From: Massilia sp. CFBP 13721
GTDB taxonomy: Bacteria > Pseudomonadota > Gammaproteobacteria > Burkholderiales > Burkholderiaceae_D
Direction of reading: 5' to 3'
Length of the DNA: 64,000 nucleotides
NCBI RefSeq assembly: GCF_014842025.1
Contig: NZ_JACYUY010000009.1
Coordinates: 1 to 64,000 of the forward strand
Shown here in pieces: positions 36,418-45,389 of the stretch. The translations under genes and the position numbers were made by a program. Every line of letters starts with the position of its first letter. Position 1 is the first letter of the stretch. The notes below the pieces were generated by a model. The model was not told the DNA's origin, made no database searches, and was given only the letters and a program-made list of their open reading frames with translations.

Positions 36418-37842
36418 ATGGATAAAAGCGCACGCATCGCCATCATCGGCGCCGGCGTTTCCGGCATTTTCACCGCCATCGAATTGAAAAAGCGTGGCTA
36501 TGCGAACGTGGTCCTGTACGAACAGGCCGGGCACGTCGCCAGCCTGACGGCCTCGTTCGCCCACGATGGCCACCAGTTCGACCTGTCGACCAAGGTGATT
36601 CCCGCGGTGGGCCTGGCGCATGCGGGCGTTTATCCGCCGCTGAAGGCGCTGATCGAGGAAGCTGGACTGACGCTGCGCAGTTTTCCCGAACCTGTGTTCC
36701 ACGACTTCACGCGCAGGCGTGCGATGAAGGTCCCGCACTTCATGCGTGCGTTCGGCAAGCTGCGCATCCTGCGCGAATTCGCACGCGCCTGCGAGCTGCT
36801 GCTGGCAATCCGCCGCAGTCCATTCACCGATGGGGCCTGGCAGACCGACTTGCTGCGCCCGGGCGAAACGGTCGCCGAGTGGGCGGCGCGCCACGATGTG
36901 CAATCCTTCGGCGTCTTCACCAAATACCTGGTCGACCTGTTCAACCAGGGGCCGGCGCACACGCTGCCGGCCGGCGTGGTGCTGATGTCGCGCATGCACT
37001 TCGCCGCGCCCTTCCTGCACGCCCTGCTCACGCGGCCCGGCCTGCGCCAGTTCCTGAAGTGGACGCGGCGCGGCAACGCGGAGCTGGCCGCCTTCCTCGA
37101 CCTGGCGCCGGCGGCATCGAGCTATGTCACGATCGAAGAAGGGTACGGGGCGCTGTTTCCGCGGCTGGTGGCGCACTACGGCTTGCGGGTGGAATACGGC
37201 AGCCTGGTCTCCGACCTGCGCAAGACGGTGCAGGGACTCACGCTCACGGTCAACGGCGCCAGTACCCACTGTGACGCCCTGATCTTTTGCTGTCCGCCGC
37301 CCGCCATCGCCGCGCTCAGCTACCTGCCGGACCCGCGCCGCGTCTTCGGCGCGCTCCGGCTCGAACGCACGATCCGCACCTGGGCGTTCGAGGTCGAGCA
37401 GTGGGACGAACGCCGTTTCGGCAAGCAGGCGATCGTGATCGACGGCGAAAATCGCCTGTGCTTCGCCACCTCCGCCATGCTGGTCAACGGCGAACTCAAT
37501 TACGTGGCCAAGGAATTCGCCGACTCGGATCTCATCTGCAGCGCCGTCTACCTCGACCCGGCCACAAGCGAAGCGCAGCGCATCGAGGCCTTGCGCAGCT
37601 CGCTGCGGCGCTTCCACCTGCAACTCAGGCGCGTGGTGAGCTGGCGTGATTTCGCCTGGCCGTACAACTTCACGACCGGCCAGCACAGCGCCGGCGACGT
37701 CGCGCAGGTCCAGCAGTACCAGGGCCGCGACGGCATCTATTATTCGGGCGAGCACTGTTTCGGCGTGGGTGTTCCCACCATTCTCGAATATGCCGGCAAG
37801 TTTGTCGCCTCCCATTTCCCTACTAACGCGCTGCCCCGATGA
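36418..37842 (+). CDS. FAD-dependent amine-oxidase-type oxidoreductase (first of a pair)
   Basis: A 474-residue flavoprotein with an N-terminal Rossmann dinucleotide motif ([20 protein letters not shown]), followed by [14 protein letters not shown] and a long helical substrate domain. The C-terminal FAD segment near [20 protein letters not shown] is typical of monoamine-oxidase/phytoene-desaturase-like enzymes. No signal peptide. The ATG at 36418 is supported by the Rossmann fold starting at residue 6; no strong ribosome site is seen. Its stop overlaps the next gene as ATGA. The two proteins share N-terminal layout and appear to be a duplicated, diverged pair. Reaction unknown; polyunsaturated fatty acid isomerase-like and desaturase-like activities are possible. 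Confidence 0.75.
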   Translation: MDKSARIAIIGAGVSGIFTAIELKKRGYANVVLYEQAGHVASLTASFAHDGHQFDLSTKVIPAVGLAHAGVYPPLKALIEEAGLTLRSFPEPVFHDFTRRRAMKVPHFMRAFGKLRILREFARACELLLAIRRSPFTDGAWQTDLLRPGETVAEWAARHDVQSFGVFTKYLVDLFNQGPAHTLPAGVVLMSRMHFAAPFLHALLTRPGLRQFLKWTRRGNAELAAFLDLAPAASSYVTIEEGYGALFPRLVAHYGLRVEYGSLVSDLRKTVQGLTLTVNGASTHCDALIFCCPPPAIAALSYLPDPRRVFGALRLERTIRTWAFEVEQWDERRFGKQAIVIDGENRLCFATSAMLVNGELNYVAKEFADSDLICSAVYLDPATSEAQRIEALRSSLRRFHLQLRRVVSWRDFAWPYNFTTGQHSAGDVAQVQQYQGRDGIYYSGEHCFGVGVPTILEYAGKFVASHFPTNALPR

Positions 37843-39179
37843 AGAACCGACCCGACCAACGCATCGCCATCCTGGGTGCCGGACCGGGCGGCCTGGCCGC
37901 CGCCGAAGCCTTGCGCGAAAAAGGCTACCGCCACATCGTCGTCTACGAACGCGCGGGACGCGTCGGCGGCCAGGTACTGACAGGCAGCTACACGACACCG
38001 GACGGACGCAGCATCGTCTACGACCTCGGCAGCGTCCAGCCGACCAGTTCGCGCAAGCTCGACGCCCTGTTCGCCCGTTATGGCCTGCATTTCGGGCGCG
38101 GCATCCTGCAGGACCAGCCGAAGGCCATCTACGCCTACAGCTACATCCACGCCAGCGAGTTTGCCAACTTCCTCAAGTACTACTTCGGCGCGCCGCTGAT
38201 CAAGCTGCCCGCCATCGCCGCCGACGTGGCGAAACTGAGCTGGTACCTGTGGCGCTACCGCCGTCTCGCCAGGCCGGGCTTTCACGGTTTTCGCCATTGG
38301 GACGAAACCACGGTCAACGTACGGGAATGGGTCGATGCGCGCGGATTCCGCTTCATCGGCGAGCGGCTGCTGGCGATGCTGGTCAGCGCGCTCACGCTCA
38401 ACAACAAGACCAGGGAAAAGGAGGTACCCGTCTACCTGCTGTTCAAGGCCCTGTATGCGACGCTGGTATTCCCGATGCGGTATATCGACGGCACCTACCG
38501 GCCCGTCCGTGAAGGCATGCAGGAATTATGGAAGCGGGTCGCGGCCAACTTCGAGGTCGTCCTGAATGCGGACATCACCGGCATACGCCGGACGGCCGAG
38601 TCGGTCGAGATCGTGACCCCTGCCGGTTCGCGCCACTTCGACGCCCTTATCCTGTCATGCGGCTTCGACAAGATTGCCGCGCGCATCGACGCGACCGAGG
38701 AAGAGCGCGTGCTGTTCACCGGCGTCGGCTACCGCCCTGGTTATCGCGGCGCCTTTATCGCCAGCGGCGGCCCGGTCGATGGCGTGCATTGGTATCCGGA
38801 CAGCTTCACCAGCGGCGACGCCCCGCCGCACATGGCCTTTGCGGTACCGGAAGCGCAGGTCGCGCAAGGACACACGCTGTATAGCTGCATGTTCGCCGCC
38901 TGTCCGACCGGGGCCGGGGCGGTCGCCACCCTGCAAGCGTCGGCCGAGCGCATGTTCCGCGAACAGTACGGGGCGCGGATCACCGAATGGTTGCGCATGC
39001 AGTACTGGCCCGACTTCGGCGCCACTTTCGATCCGGCGCTGGTACGCGGTGGCGTGTTCGACCGGATCGACGCGCTGCAGGGCAAGTCGCGTACCTATCA
39101 CACGGGCCAGCTGCTCAGCCTGACCGGCAACGCCCTCGGCGTCGAATTCAGCTACGACCTGGTCGAGCGCTTTTTTTGA
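37839..39179 (+). CDS. FAD-dependent amine-oxidase-type oxidoreductase (second of a pair)
   Basis: A 446-residue flavoprotein starting with [20 protein letters not shown] and [20 protein letters not shown], i.e. the GxGxxG FAD motif and the GG motif of the amine-oxidase superfamily. The middle part is helical ([19 protein letters not shown]). The C-terminus ([20 protein letters not shown]) contains the FAD pyrophosphate-binding segment. It overlaps the upstream gene by four bases (ATGA), so both are made from one message. The enzyme pair may form a heterodimer or catalyse sequential steps. Substrate not recognised. Confidence 0.75.
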   Translation: MKNRPDQRIAILGAGPGGLAAAEALREKGYRHIVVYERAGRVGGQVLTGSYTTPDGRSIVYDLGSVQPTSSRKLDALFARYGLHFGRGILQDQPKAIYAYSYIHASEFANFLKYYFGAPLIKLPAIAADVAKLSWYLWRYRRLARPGFHGFRHWDETTVNVREWVDARGFRFIGERLLAMLVSALTLNNKTREKEVPVYLLFKALYATLVFPMRYIDGTYRPVREGMQELWKRVAANFEVVLNADITGIRRTAESVEIVTPAGSRHFDALILSCGFDKIAARIDATEEERVLFTGVGYRPGYRGAFIASGGPVDGVHWYPDSFTSGDAPPHMAFAVPEAQVAQGHTLYSCMFAACPTGAGAVATLQASAERMFREQYGARITEWLRMQYWPDFGATFDPALVRGGVFDRIDALQGKSRTYHTGQLLSLTGNALGVEFSYDLVERFF

Positions 39180-39303
39180 GGACTTCCGCACCGGCCTGAT
39201 CCGCTACGGCAAGGGTGCGGGCCGGCAGGCGCGTCAATGCTAGACTCTTCTGTCCGACGCTTTTCGCGGCTGTTCATCCTCAGTCAAAGGACATGTTTTG
39301 AGT

Positions 39304-40950
39304 ATGCGTTTCATTTTCCACAGATTGTTCCTCCTGCTGCTGCTCCTGCCCGCGCTTGCCGTGCCGGCAAGTGCGCTCCAGCTCGGCGAACCGGAGGCCG
39401 CCCCCGCCGCGCCCGCAGCCTTGCCCGACCCGCTCGGCCGCGAAACCCCGCGCTCGATGGTTTCGAACCTGATCAAGGCGCTGGCCGAGCACGATTATGA
39501 CCGCGCCGCCCAGTTCTTCGACCTGCCCGGCGACACCAACCGCCAGCGCGTCAACGCTGCCATCCAGGCGCGCGCCTTCCAGACGCTGCTGGACAACGGC
39601 GGCTCGCTCGAACCCTACGTCGCCCTGTCGAACGAGGCCGTCGGCAAGATCGACGACGACTTGCCGCTCGACCAGGAAGAAGTCGGCCACATCGCCGTCG
39701 GCGACAAGAAGATGCCGGTCATCCTAAGCCGCAGCGAGGAAGCCGGCCAGCAGGTGTGGCGCATCTCGCAGGACACGGCGCGCCAGATCGCCGCCGCGGA
39801 AAAGCAGCGCGCCGCGGCGCCGACCCAGGAACCGGACAAATACATCGTCGCCGGCGCGCCCCTGAAGGACTGGGCGCTGCTGGTCGGTCTGGCGGTCGTC
39901 ATCTTCGGCGGCTTGTGGATGGTGGCGGCCTTGGTGGTTGCGGCGATCCGGCGCATGGTCGCGGATCCGACTGCGAACGGCTTGTACCGCTTCCTGGAGG
40001 CGGCGCTGCCGCCGCTGAGCCTCCTGGTCGCCGTGATCGTGTTCCTGAACTGGGTCGAGCGGCTGCCGGTCGCCATCGTCGCGCGCCAGACCCTGCTGCG
40101 CTATACCGGCATCGTGTTCGTGATCGCCTTTGTCTGGTTCGGCCTGCGCCTGGTCGACGCGATCGCGGAACTGGCGATCGTGCGCATGCAGCGCCACCAG
40201 CGGCGCCAGGTGGTGTCGGTGATTACCCTGCTGCGGCGCACGGCGAAGGTCTTGCTGCTGGTGTTTTCCGGGATCGGCATTCTCGACACTTTCGGCATCG
40301 ACGTCACCACCGGTATCGCCGCGCTCGGGATCGGTGGTATCGCGCTGGCGCTGGGCGCCCAGAAGACGGTCGAAAACCTGGTCGGCAGCGTCACCGTGAT
40401 CGCCGACCGCCCGGCCCAGGTGGGCGACTTCATCAAGGTGGGCGACGTGATCGGCACGGTCGAGGACATCGGCATCCGCTCGACCCGCATCCGCACCGGC
40501 GAGCGCACCGTGGTCACCATTCCCAACGGCGACTTGTCGGCGCGCCAGATCGAGAACTTCGCGCCGCGCGAGCGCTTCCTATTCAATCCGGTCATCGCGG
40601 TGGACTATGGCGTCTCGTCGACCAAGCTGCGGGAAGCGATCGCCATCGTGCAGGGCGTGCTGGCAGGACACGAGAAGATCGCCGAGGGCGCGCGCGCCAA
40701 CCTGGCCAAGATCACCGAGCGCGCGTTCAACATCGATGTGTTCTCGTACATCGACGTGCGTGAATTCGATGCCAGCGTGCTGATTCGCGAAGAACTGCTG
40801 CTGACGATCTACGAACGGCTGGAGGCGGCCGACATCAAGCTGGCCTTCCAGACCCAGACGATCGTGTTTTCGCCTGACCAGTTGGAAGCGCTCGCCTCCC
40901 GTCCGCCTGCGCAGGCCGGCCAGGATGTTCCTCAGCGCCGCTCAGCTTAA
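39304..40950 (+). CDS. MscS-family mechanosensitive channel
   Basis: A 548-residue inner-membrane channel. A signal-like N-terminal helix (FIFHRLFLLLLLLPALAVPA) precedes a periplasmic domain to about residue 180; four hydrophobic segments follow (near 195-220, 240-260, 275-300, 325-345). The pore helix and MscS core is clear: GIAALGIGGIALALGAQKTV then ENLVGSVTVIADRPAQVGDF and IKVGDVIGTVEDIGIRSTRI, then the cytoplasmic cage. The ATG at 39304 is chosen; a TTG two codons upstream is possible. The gene is larger than E. coli MscS because of the periplasmic extension, as in YbdG/YnaI-type relatives. It converges on and overlaps the TerD-VWA gene by 9 bases. Confidence 0.93.
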   Translation: MRFIFHRLFLLLLLLPALAVPASALQLGEPEAAPAAPAALPDPLGRETPRSMVSNLIKALAEHDYDRAAQFFDLPGDTNRQRVNAAIQARAFQTLLDNGGSLEPYVALSNEAVGKIDDDLPLDQEEVGHIAVGDKKMPVILSRSEEAGQQVWRISQDTARQIAAAEKQRAAAPTQEPDKYIVAGAPLKDWALLVGLAVVIFGGLWMVAALVVAAIRRMVADPTANGLYRFLEAALPPLSLLVAVIVFLNWVERLPVAIVARQTLLRYTGIVFVIAFVWFGLRLVDAIAELAIVRMQRHQRRQVVSVITLLRRTAKVLLLVFSGIGILDTFGIDVTTGIAALGIGGIALALGAQKTVENLVGSVTVIADRPAQVGDFIKVGDVIGTVEDIGIRSTRIRTGERTVVTIPNGDLSARQIENFAPRERFLFNPVIAVDYGVSSTKLREAIAIVQGVLAGHEKIAEGARANLAKITERAFNIDVFSYIDVREFDASVLIREELLLTIYERLEAADIKLAFQTQTIVFSPDQLEALASRPPAQAGQDVPQRRSA

Positions 40951-42249
40951 CAATCCGGCGCCTTTCGCCAGCCTGAGCCAGCCCGGATACTCGGTCATCA
41001 GGAGGTCGTACAAGGCGTCGTCCGAATGTTCGTCGGGACTGGCGACCGCGAAGAAGTCGGCGTTGTCGACCAGGCGGCCATCGAGTTCGTCGAGTTTTTC
41101 GAGGAAGGGAAAATCGGAGTCGGCGAAGTTGGCCAGCCGCTTGCTCTTCGACTTCTTGCCCTTGCCGATCCCCATGAACTGCCAGAAGATCGGTTCGCGG
41201 CTCGACCAGCGCAGCTGGCGCTCGGTCAGCGGCTTGTCCGAGGTGGTGCCGTCGGTGACGAACATCACGTACACCGGCAGCGCCGCCTTGCAGGGCGTCT
41301 TGCGCTCGCCGCCGCCGGCATCGGGGAAGTAATGGCGGCGCACCGCCTCCATCGCCGCGCCGTAGCGGGTATCGCCCTCGAGCGGATGGCGCTCGATCAT
41401 CTGGCCGACGTAGCGCGACCAGTTACTCAGGCCCATCGGCTCGCCCTTGTGGACGCTGCGCCCGAACAGGAAGACATCGATTGCGCCGTCGTCGTCGAAG
41501 CGGCAGCCCAGCGCCAGGATCCGTTCGGCGAAGGCCTGCACCAGTCCCTTGCGGTACAAACTGCTCATCGAGCCGGAGATGTCGAGCACCAGGCAGACCC
41601 GGGCGCGGTGCTGCGCGAGGCCAACCTTGGCCAGCGACACGCCGGCCGACTTGACCAGGCTGACCAGTTGCGGCGCTGCCTGCTCGACGCGCTTCTCCAG
41701 GCTGACCGCGGGCGCCTTCGCCTGCACCGGCGCCGGGGTCACGGCCTGCGCCACATCCGCCCCGAAATGCCCGACCAGCGCCGCCAGCCCGCCATTGAAA
41801 CCCTGGCCGACGGCCATGAAACGCCAGCCGCCATCCTTGCGGTACAGCTCGCCCAGCATCACGGCCTGCTCGGCCGCGAAGTCCTGTCCGGCGAAATCGA
41901 AGCGCGCAAATTCACCCGAGCCGTTCGCCAGGCGCAGCGTCCCCGCCTGCAGTTGCGACATGACGCCGCCGCCATCGATGCTGGCGGTGATCACCACCCG
42001 TTCGACCGTCGCCGGCAGCCGCCCCAACTGGAACACGAAGCCGTCCTCCTCGACAGCGACGCCGCCGCAGGGCGTGCACGGCTGGTTGAAGAAGGTCATG
42101 TAAGGCTCGCCGGCCAGCTTGCCGGTCGCATCGAGCCCGAAACAGGCAAAGTCGAGCGCCAGTCCGCGCGCGGACAAGCCGGCCTGCACCACGCCATCGG
42201 CGGCAAAGGCGCCCAGCGGCAGGCGCTCCCCGCGTGTCATTTGCTTCAT
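40942..42249 (-). CDS. TerD-family stress protein with C-terminal VWA domain
   Basis: A 435-residue cytosolic protein. Residues 1-180 are a TerD-type Ca2+-binding fold (LGELYRKDGGWRFMAVGQGF is the family motif). Residues about 215-425 form a von Willebrand A domain with an intact MIDAS: DISGSM (Asp223, Ser225, Ser227), a Thr in GDTRYG and the distal FVTDGTTSD. The N-terminal ATG at 42249 has GAGGAGA 6 bases upstream. It is the last gene of an operon with ABM and SRAP genes. TerD-VWA proteins belong to the tellurite/stress chemical-defence complexes. The 3' end overlaps the convergent MscS gene by 9 bases. Confidence 0.9.
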   Translation of the reverse strand: MKQMTRGERLPLGAFAADGVVQAGLSARGLALDFACFGLDATGKLAGEPYMTFFNQPCTPCGGVAVEEDGFVFQLGRLPATVERVVITASIDGGGVMSQLQAGTLRLANGSGEFARFDFAGQDFAAEQAVMLGELYRKDGGWRFMAVGQGFNGGLAALVGHFGADVAQAVTPAPVQAKAPAVSLEKRVEQAAPQLVSLVKSAGVSLAKVGLAQHRARVCLVLDISGSMSSLYRKGLVQAFAERILALGCRFDDDGAIDVFLFGRSVHKGEPMGLSNWSRYVGQMIERHPLEGDTRYGAAMEAVRRHYFPDAGGGERKTPCKAALPVYVMFVTDGTTSDKPLTERQLRWSSREPIFWQFMGIGKGKKSKSKRLANFADSDFPFLEKLDELDGRLVDNADFFAVASPDEHSDDALYDLLMTEYPGWLRLAKGAGLLS

Positions 42250-42262
42250 CGTGTCTCCTCGG

Positions 42263-42943
42263 TCAGAACAGCTCCAGGTTGGGCGATGGTTCCACCGGCT
42301 TGTGCACACCCGGCGCCGGCCAGTCGCGCATGCCGGATGCCGGATAGTGGCGCAGGAAACCGCGCGCGGTGTCGATGCTGCGGCAGCCGAGCCAGGCGCC
42401 GACATCCTCGTGCGGCAGGATCACGAGCGAGCGCTTTTCGTCGCCGGGCCGGTGCATGCGCCGCATCAGCGGATGCTCGTCGGCGTTGATGGTGATCTGG
42501 GTGAACGAGGTGGCGACGCGCCCGTCCTCTTCCTGCCAGTCGCGCCACAGTCCGGCGACGTAGAAGAGAGATTCGTCGCGCATGCCGATCGCATGGCGCA
42601 CGGCGCGGCCGCTCTCGTAGCAGGGTTCGTAGAACCAGGCCATCGGCACCGCGCACAATTGCAGGCGGTGCCAGGCCGTGGCGAACGAGCGCCGTTCGTG
42701 CAGCGATTCGGCGCGCGCGTTCATGGTGTCGAAGGCCTTGATCCCGGGTCCGATCTGGTGCCGCGGGACCATGCCGTAGCTCGCCAGGCGCGCGGCCGGG
42801 CGGCGCCCGGGGCGGGCGCGCAGGATCGGGGCCAGATAATCCTTCCAGGTTTCTTCCGGCCAGTGCCAGTCACGCGGCAGGTCGGTGAACGCCTCGAGCG
42901 TGGCCAATTGCCCGGGCGTGGGAGGCTGGTAATTGACGCACAT
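42263..42943 (-). CDS. SRAP-family abasic-site DNA-protein crosslinking protein
   Basis: A 226-residue homologue of YedK/HMCES. Cys2 (the start MCVNYQ) would form the thiazolidine crosslink with abasic sites after Met removal. The other conserved elements are present: Asn in KAFDTMNARAES, Glu in CAVPMAWFYEP and His in ADEHPLMRRMHRP. The start at 42943 is fixed by the need for Cys at position 2. It overlaps no neighbour but lies 8 bases behind the ABM gene and 13 before TerD-VWA, so all three are probably co-transcribed. Role: shielding abasic sites in single-stranded DNA during replication. Confidence 0.9.
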   Translation of the reverse strand: MCVNYQPPTPGQLATLEAFTDLPRDWHWPEETWKDYLAPILRARPGRRPAARLASYGMVPRHQIGPGIKAFDTMNARAESLHERRSFATAWHRLQLCAVPMAWFYEPCYESGRAVRHAIGMRDESLFYVAGLWRDWQEEDGRVATSFTQITINADEHPLMRRMHRPGDEKRSLVILPHEDVGAWLGCRSIDTARGFLRHYPASGMRDWPAPGVHKPVEPSPNLELF

Positions 42944-42951
42944 GGCCTGGC

Positions 42952-43251
42952 TCAGAAACCTTCGAACACCGTTTCCAGGTGGCTGACGTTCGGTGCGCCA
43001 TCGAAGCAGTGGCCGACCAGGCGGCGCCACTCCTGGAAATCGGCGCTGCCCCGGAAATGGACGTTATGGTCCTCGACGGTGTCCCAGCGTACCAGGAGGC
43101 GGTAGGCTTGCGGGTTCTCGACGCCGCGCTGCAGCTGCATGCCGGCGCAGCCGCGGGCGCGCTGGAACAGCGGCGTCGCCTGGCGTACGCCGGCTTCGAA
43201 TTCGGCTTCCATGCCGGGTTTGATCAACAGTTCCGCACTCTCGAGTACCAT
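42952..43251 (-). CDS. Antibiotic biosynthesis monooxygenase (ABM) domain protein
   Basis: A 99-residue single-domain protein of the dimeric alpha/beta-barrel superfamily. SAELLIKPGMEAEFEAGV, CAGMQLQRGVENPQAYRLLV and RWDTVEDHNVHFRGSADFQE match the ABM/Dabb pattern. AAAGGA lies 5 bases before the ATG. It is first in an operon with SRAP and TerD-VWA genes. A stress-related quinol or heme-type monooxygenase activity is possible, but function cannot be fixed. Confidence 0.85.
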   Translation of the reverse strand: MVLESAELLIKPGMEAEFEAGVRQATPLFQRARGCAGMQLQRGVENPQAYRLLVRWDTVEDHNVHFRGSADFQEWRRLVGHCFDGAPNVSHLETVFEGF

Positions 43252-43319
43252 CGCCGTCCTTTGTTTGCGTGCGCACCGTGCGCATCGGATGACGATTATG
43301 CCACGGCTCGGCGGCGTGC

Positions 43320-43847
43320 TTACTCCGCCGCGTCCAGGAAGAAAATGGCCCAGGCTTTGGCAGGCGTGTCGACCGTCGGCTTGTCGATCTGGAGCTGGGC
43401 GCAGTCTTCCGCCACCAGGCTGCGCCAGTTGCGCATGCCGGCGTTGGCGAACAGGGGATTGGCCTTGGCGCCCAGGCTGAGGTCCAGCGCCAGGCGCGCG
43501 TTGCGCGCTTCGCCCTTGACGTAGCTGACGCCGCGCAGTTCGATGCCGAAGGCGGCCAGCCACGGTTCCCACAGGCCCGATTCGGTTCCCGCGACGATCC
43601 GCGCCAACATGTCGTCCAGGGACACGCCTTTTTTCACGACGCCGCGCAGCAGTTCCAGCGATGGCGCGAAGCGCGCGTCGGTGCTCGCCTTGCCGGCGCC
43701 GCGGTCGGCGATCGCTTTCAGCTCTTTCGAGAAGGTGGCGTCGCGCTCGGTATAGTCGCGCACGCGGTCATAGAACCCGACGTCGAGGAAGGGGTTCTCC
43801 GGGCGCCCGGCCGGGTTGTCCGAGCGGGATGGTTTTTTGTTGGTCAT
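43320..43847 (-). CDS. Conserved-looking protein of unknown function
   Basis: A 175-residue soluble protein with no recognised family. It has a charged N-terminus (TNKKPSRSDNPAGRPENPF), a mixed alpha/beta body (VSLDDMLARIVAGTESGLWE) and a hydrophobic C-terminus (AKAWAIFFLDAAE). Codon usage and third-position GC match the surroundings. The only plausible start is the ATG at 43847, inside the 3' end of the universal stress gene (80-base overlap in another frame) with no clear ribosome site, which suggests translational coupling. The two are probably co-expressed. Confidence 0.6.
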   Translation of the reverse strand: MTNKKPSRSDNPAGRPENPFLDVGFYDRVRDYTERDATFSKELKAIADRGAGKASTDARFAPSLELLRGVVKKGVSLDDMLARIVAGTESGLWEPWLAAFGIELRGVSYVKGEARNARLALDLSLGAKANPLFANAGMRNWRSLVAEDCAQLQIDKPTVDTPAKAWAIFFLDAAE

Positions 43848-44763
43848 GGCATGCGACACTTCGAGGTAAGGGCGGCAGTGTAACACCCTCCTCCGCCGGC
43901 GCCACCAGCAGCAGGTCGCAGGACGTGGCCGCGAGCGCTTCGTGGGTGGCCGAGATGCCGGGCAGCCCGCCTGGAATGCCCCATGGCCGCCCGCTCACCA
44001 CGATCAGGTCGGGCGCCGCGCCAACGGCATGGACGGACAATGCCACGCGCTCCGGGTGCGGCGTCATCAGGAGCGAAAAGCGCGTACCCGGCAATTCCAG
44101 CCGCTCGACGAAGCGCCCGAACGCGGCGCGGGCGGCCGTGCGTGCCTTCTGTCGGTGCCGCTCGATGACGTGGCTGGCCACGCCGGCGCGGCGCATGGTG
44201 CCTTCGATCCCGGTGTCGAGCGCGTGCAGCAGTGTGAAGTGCGCACCGGGTGCGCAACGCAGCGCGACCTGCACGGCGCCGAGCGCGGCCTCGGAAAAGT
44301 CGGTTACCACCAGCACCCGCGCATAGGGCCGCAGCGCCGGGTTACGCACCACCAGCACCGGGCGCCGGCTGCGGCGGGCCACCGTGGCGAAGGTCCAGGC
44401 ATTGCGCAGGCGACCCAGCCAGGATGGCGCATGCCAGCCCAGCACCACCAGGCAGGGCCGGGTCGCATCGACCCGCGCCATGGCTTGCCGCGCCAGGCTG
44501 CCCGCGCCCAGCAGCGGCTTGCAGCGCACGCCGAAGGCGCTGCGCAGGCGCGTGGCCTGGTGCATCAGGTGGCGCCTGGCCCGCTGCCATAGCGTCCGGC
44601 CGGCGCTGGACAGCTGCCACAGCCGGCCCATCGCGCCTGGTGCGACGACGGACAGGACCTCGAACGATTCCGATGCGTGCGCCGCGGCCAGCATGGCGGC
44701 GCGGCGCTGCGGGTCGGCGGACCGGTCGGAAAAAGCGGTCGCCACCAGGATGCCGTATAACAC
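43768..44763 (-). CDS. Universal stress protein family, two-domain
   Basis: A 331-residue protein with two UspA-like halves. The N-terminal half runs LYGILVATAFSDRSADPQRR to RPCLVVLGWHAPSW; the C-terminal half has RVLVVTDFSEAALGAVQVAL, LIVVSGRPWGIPGG and SATHEALAATSCDLLLVA. The start is a GTG with AAGGAG 7 bases upstream. The last 35 residues beyond DLLLVAPAEE are Pro/Arg rich and read through the start of the downstream gene, so a stop may have been lost. Sits next to hibernation factor and a FixL/FixJ-like pair, suggesting a stress or low-oxygen response group. Confidence 0.85.
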   Translation of the reverse strand: MLYGILVATAFSDRSADPQRRAAMLAAAHASESFEVLSVVAPGAMGRLWQLSSAGRTLWQRARRHLMHQATRLRSAFGVRCKPLLGAGSLARQAMARVDATRPCLVVLGWHAPSWLGRLRNAWTFATVARRSRRPVLVVRNPALRPYARVLVVTDFSEAALGAVQVALRCAPGAHFTLLHALDTGIEGTMRRAGVASHVIERHRQKARTAARAAFGRFVERLELPGTRFSLLMTPHPERVALSVHAVGAAPDLIVVSGRPWGIPGGLPGISATHEALAATSCDLLLVAPAEEGVTLPPLPRSVACHDQQKTIPLGQPGRAPGEPLPRRRVL

Positions 44764-44839
44764 AAGCGTACTCCTTCATGATTGATGGATGATTTTCGGC
44801 GCGGCCCAAGCGGCGCCGCCTGCCGTGCGTCCCGCTGCA

Positions 44840-45220
44840 TCAGCCGTCTGCCTCGGCCAGGGCCGGCACCGGCGCGCGTCTTGTCCTGGCCGGGCTGCGA
44901 TGGCCCCAACGTTCCAGGTAGCGCCGCTGCGCCACCATCTGGCGCACCTTGTAGGCGGCGCGCTTGACGGCGCGGTCGATCGCGGTGTACAGGTCGCCAT
45001 GGACGTCGCGCACCACCAGCGTCGGCCGTCCGGGCACGGCGACCAGGATGTGGCACAGCATGTCCTGTCCGCCGCGCGGGCCATTGAGGTCTCCTAGGCG
45101 CACCACGACGTCACCGATCCGGTCGCGCGCAAACGCGAACCCGGCGCGCAGGCGCCGTTCGGCATAGCCGCGCAGGGCCGGGGTCAAGGGAAACGGTTTA
45201 GCAAGCAGATGGACTTCCAT
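44840..45220 (-). CDS. hpf: Ribosome hibernation promoting factor (short HPF/YfiA family)
   Basis: A 126-residue protein with the YfiA/HPF fold: ALRGYAERRLRAGFAFARDR, then DVVVRLGDLNGPRGGQDMLC and the C-terminal helix DLYTAIDRAVKRAAYKVRQM. The Arg-rich tail after residue 105 is extra. The ATG at 45220 has AGGAGA upstream. It binds the 30S subunit and dampens translation. It is divergent from the MASE1 kinase. The small size marks it as a short-form factor. Confidence 0.88.
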   Translation of the reverse strand: MEVHLLAKPFPLTPALRGYAERRLRAGFAFARDRIGDVVVRLGDLNGPRGGQDMLCHILVAVPGRPTLVVRDVHGDLYTAIDRAVKRAAYKVRQMVAQRRYLERWGHRSPARTRRAPVPALAEADG

Positions 45221-45389
45221 GGCATTCTCCTGTCTCGTTCGTTGGACGGGACCACATCCGTGGCCAGGCTCAAGTCTCGCCCATCCGGCGGCGCTTGGCC
45301 ATTCGCCACTCCCCGTAAGGGTTTCGCTTAGTGCGCTCATGGGCTAACTACGGCGATAATGCGGGCATCCACCTTTGACGAAAGAAGCC

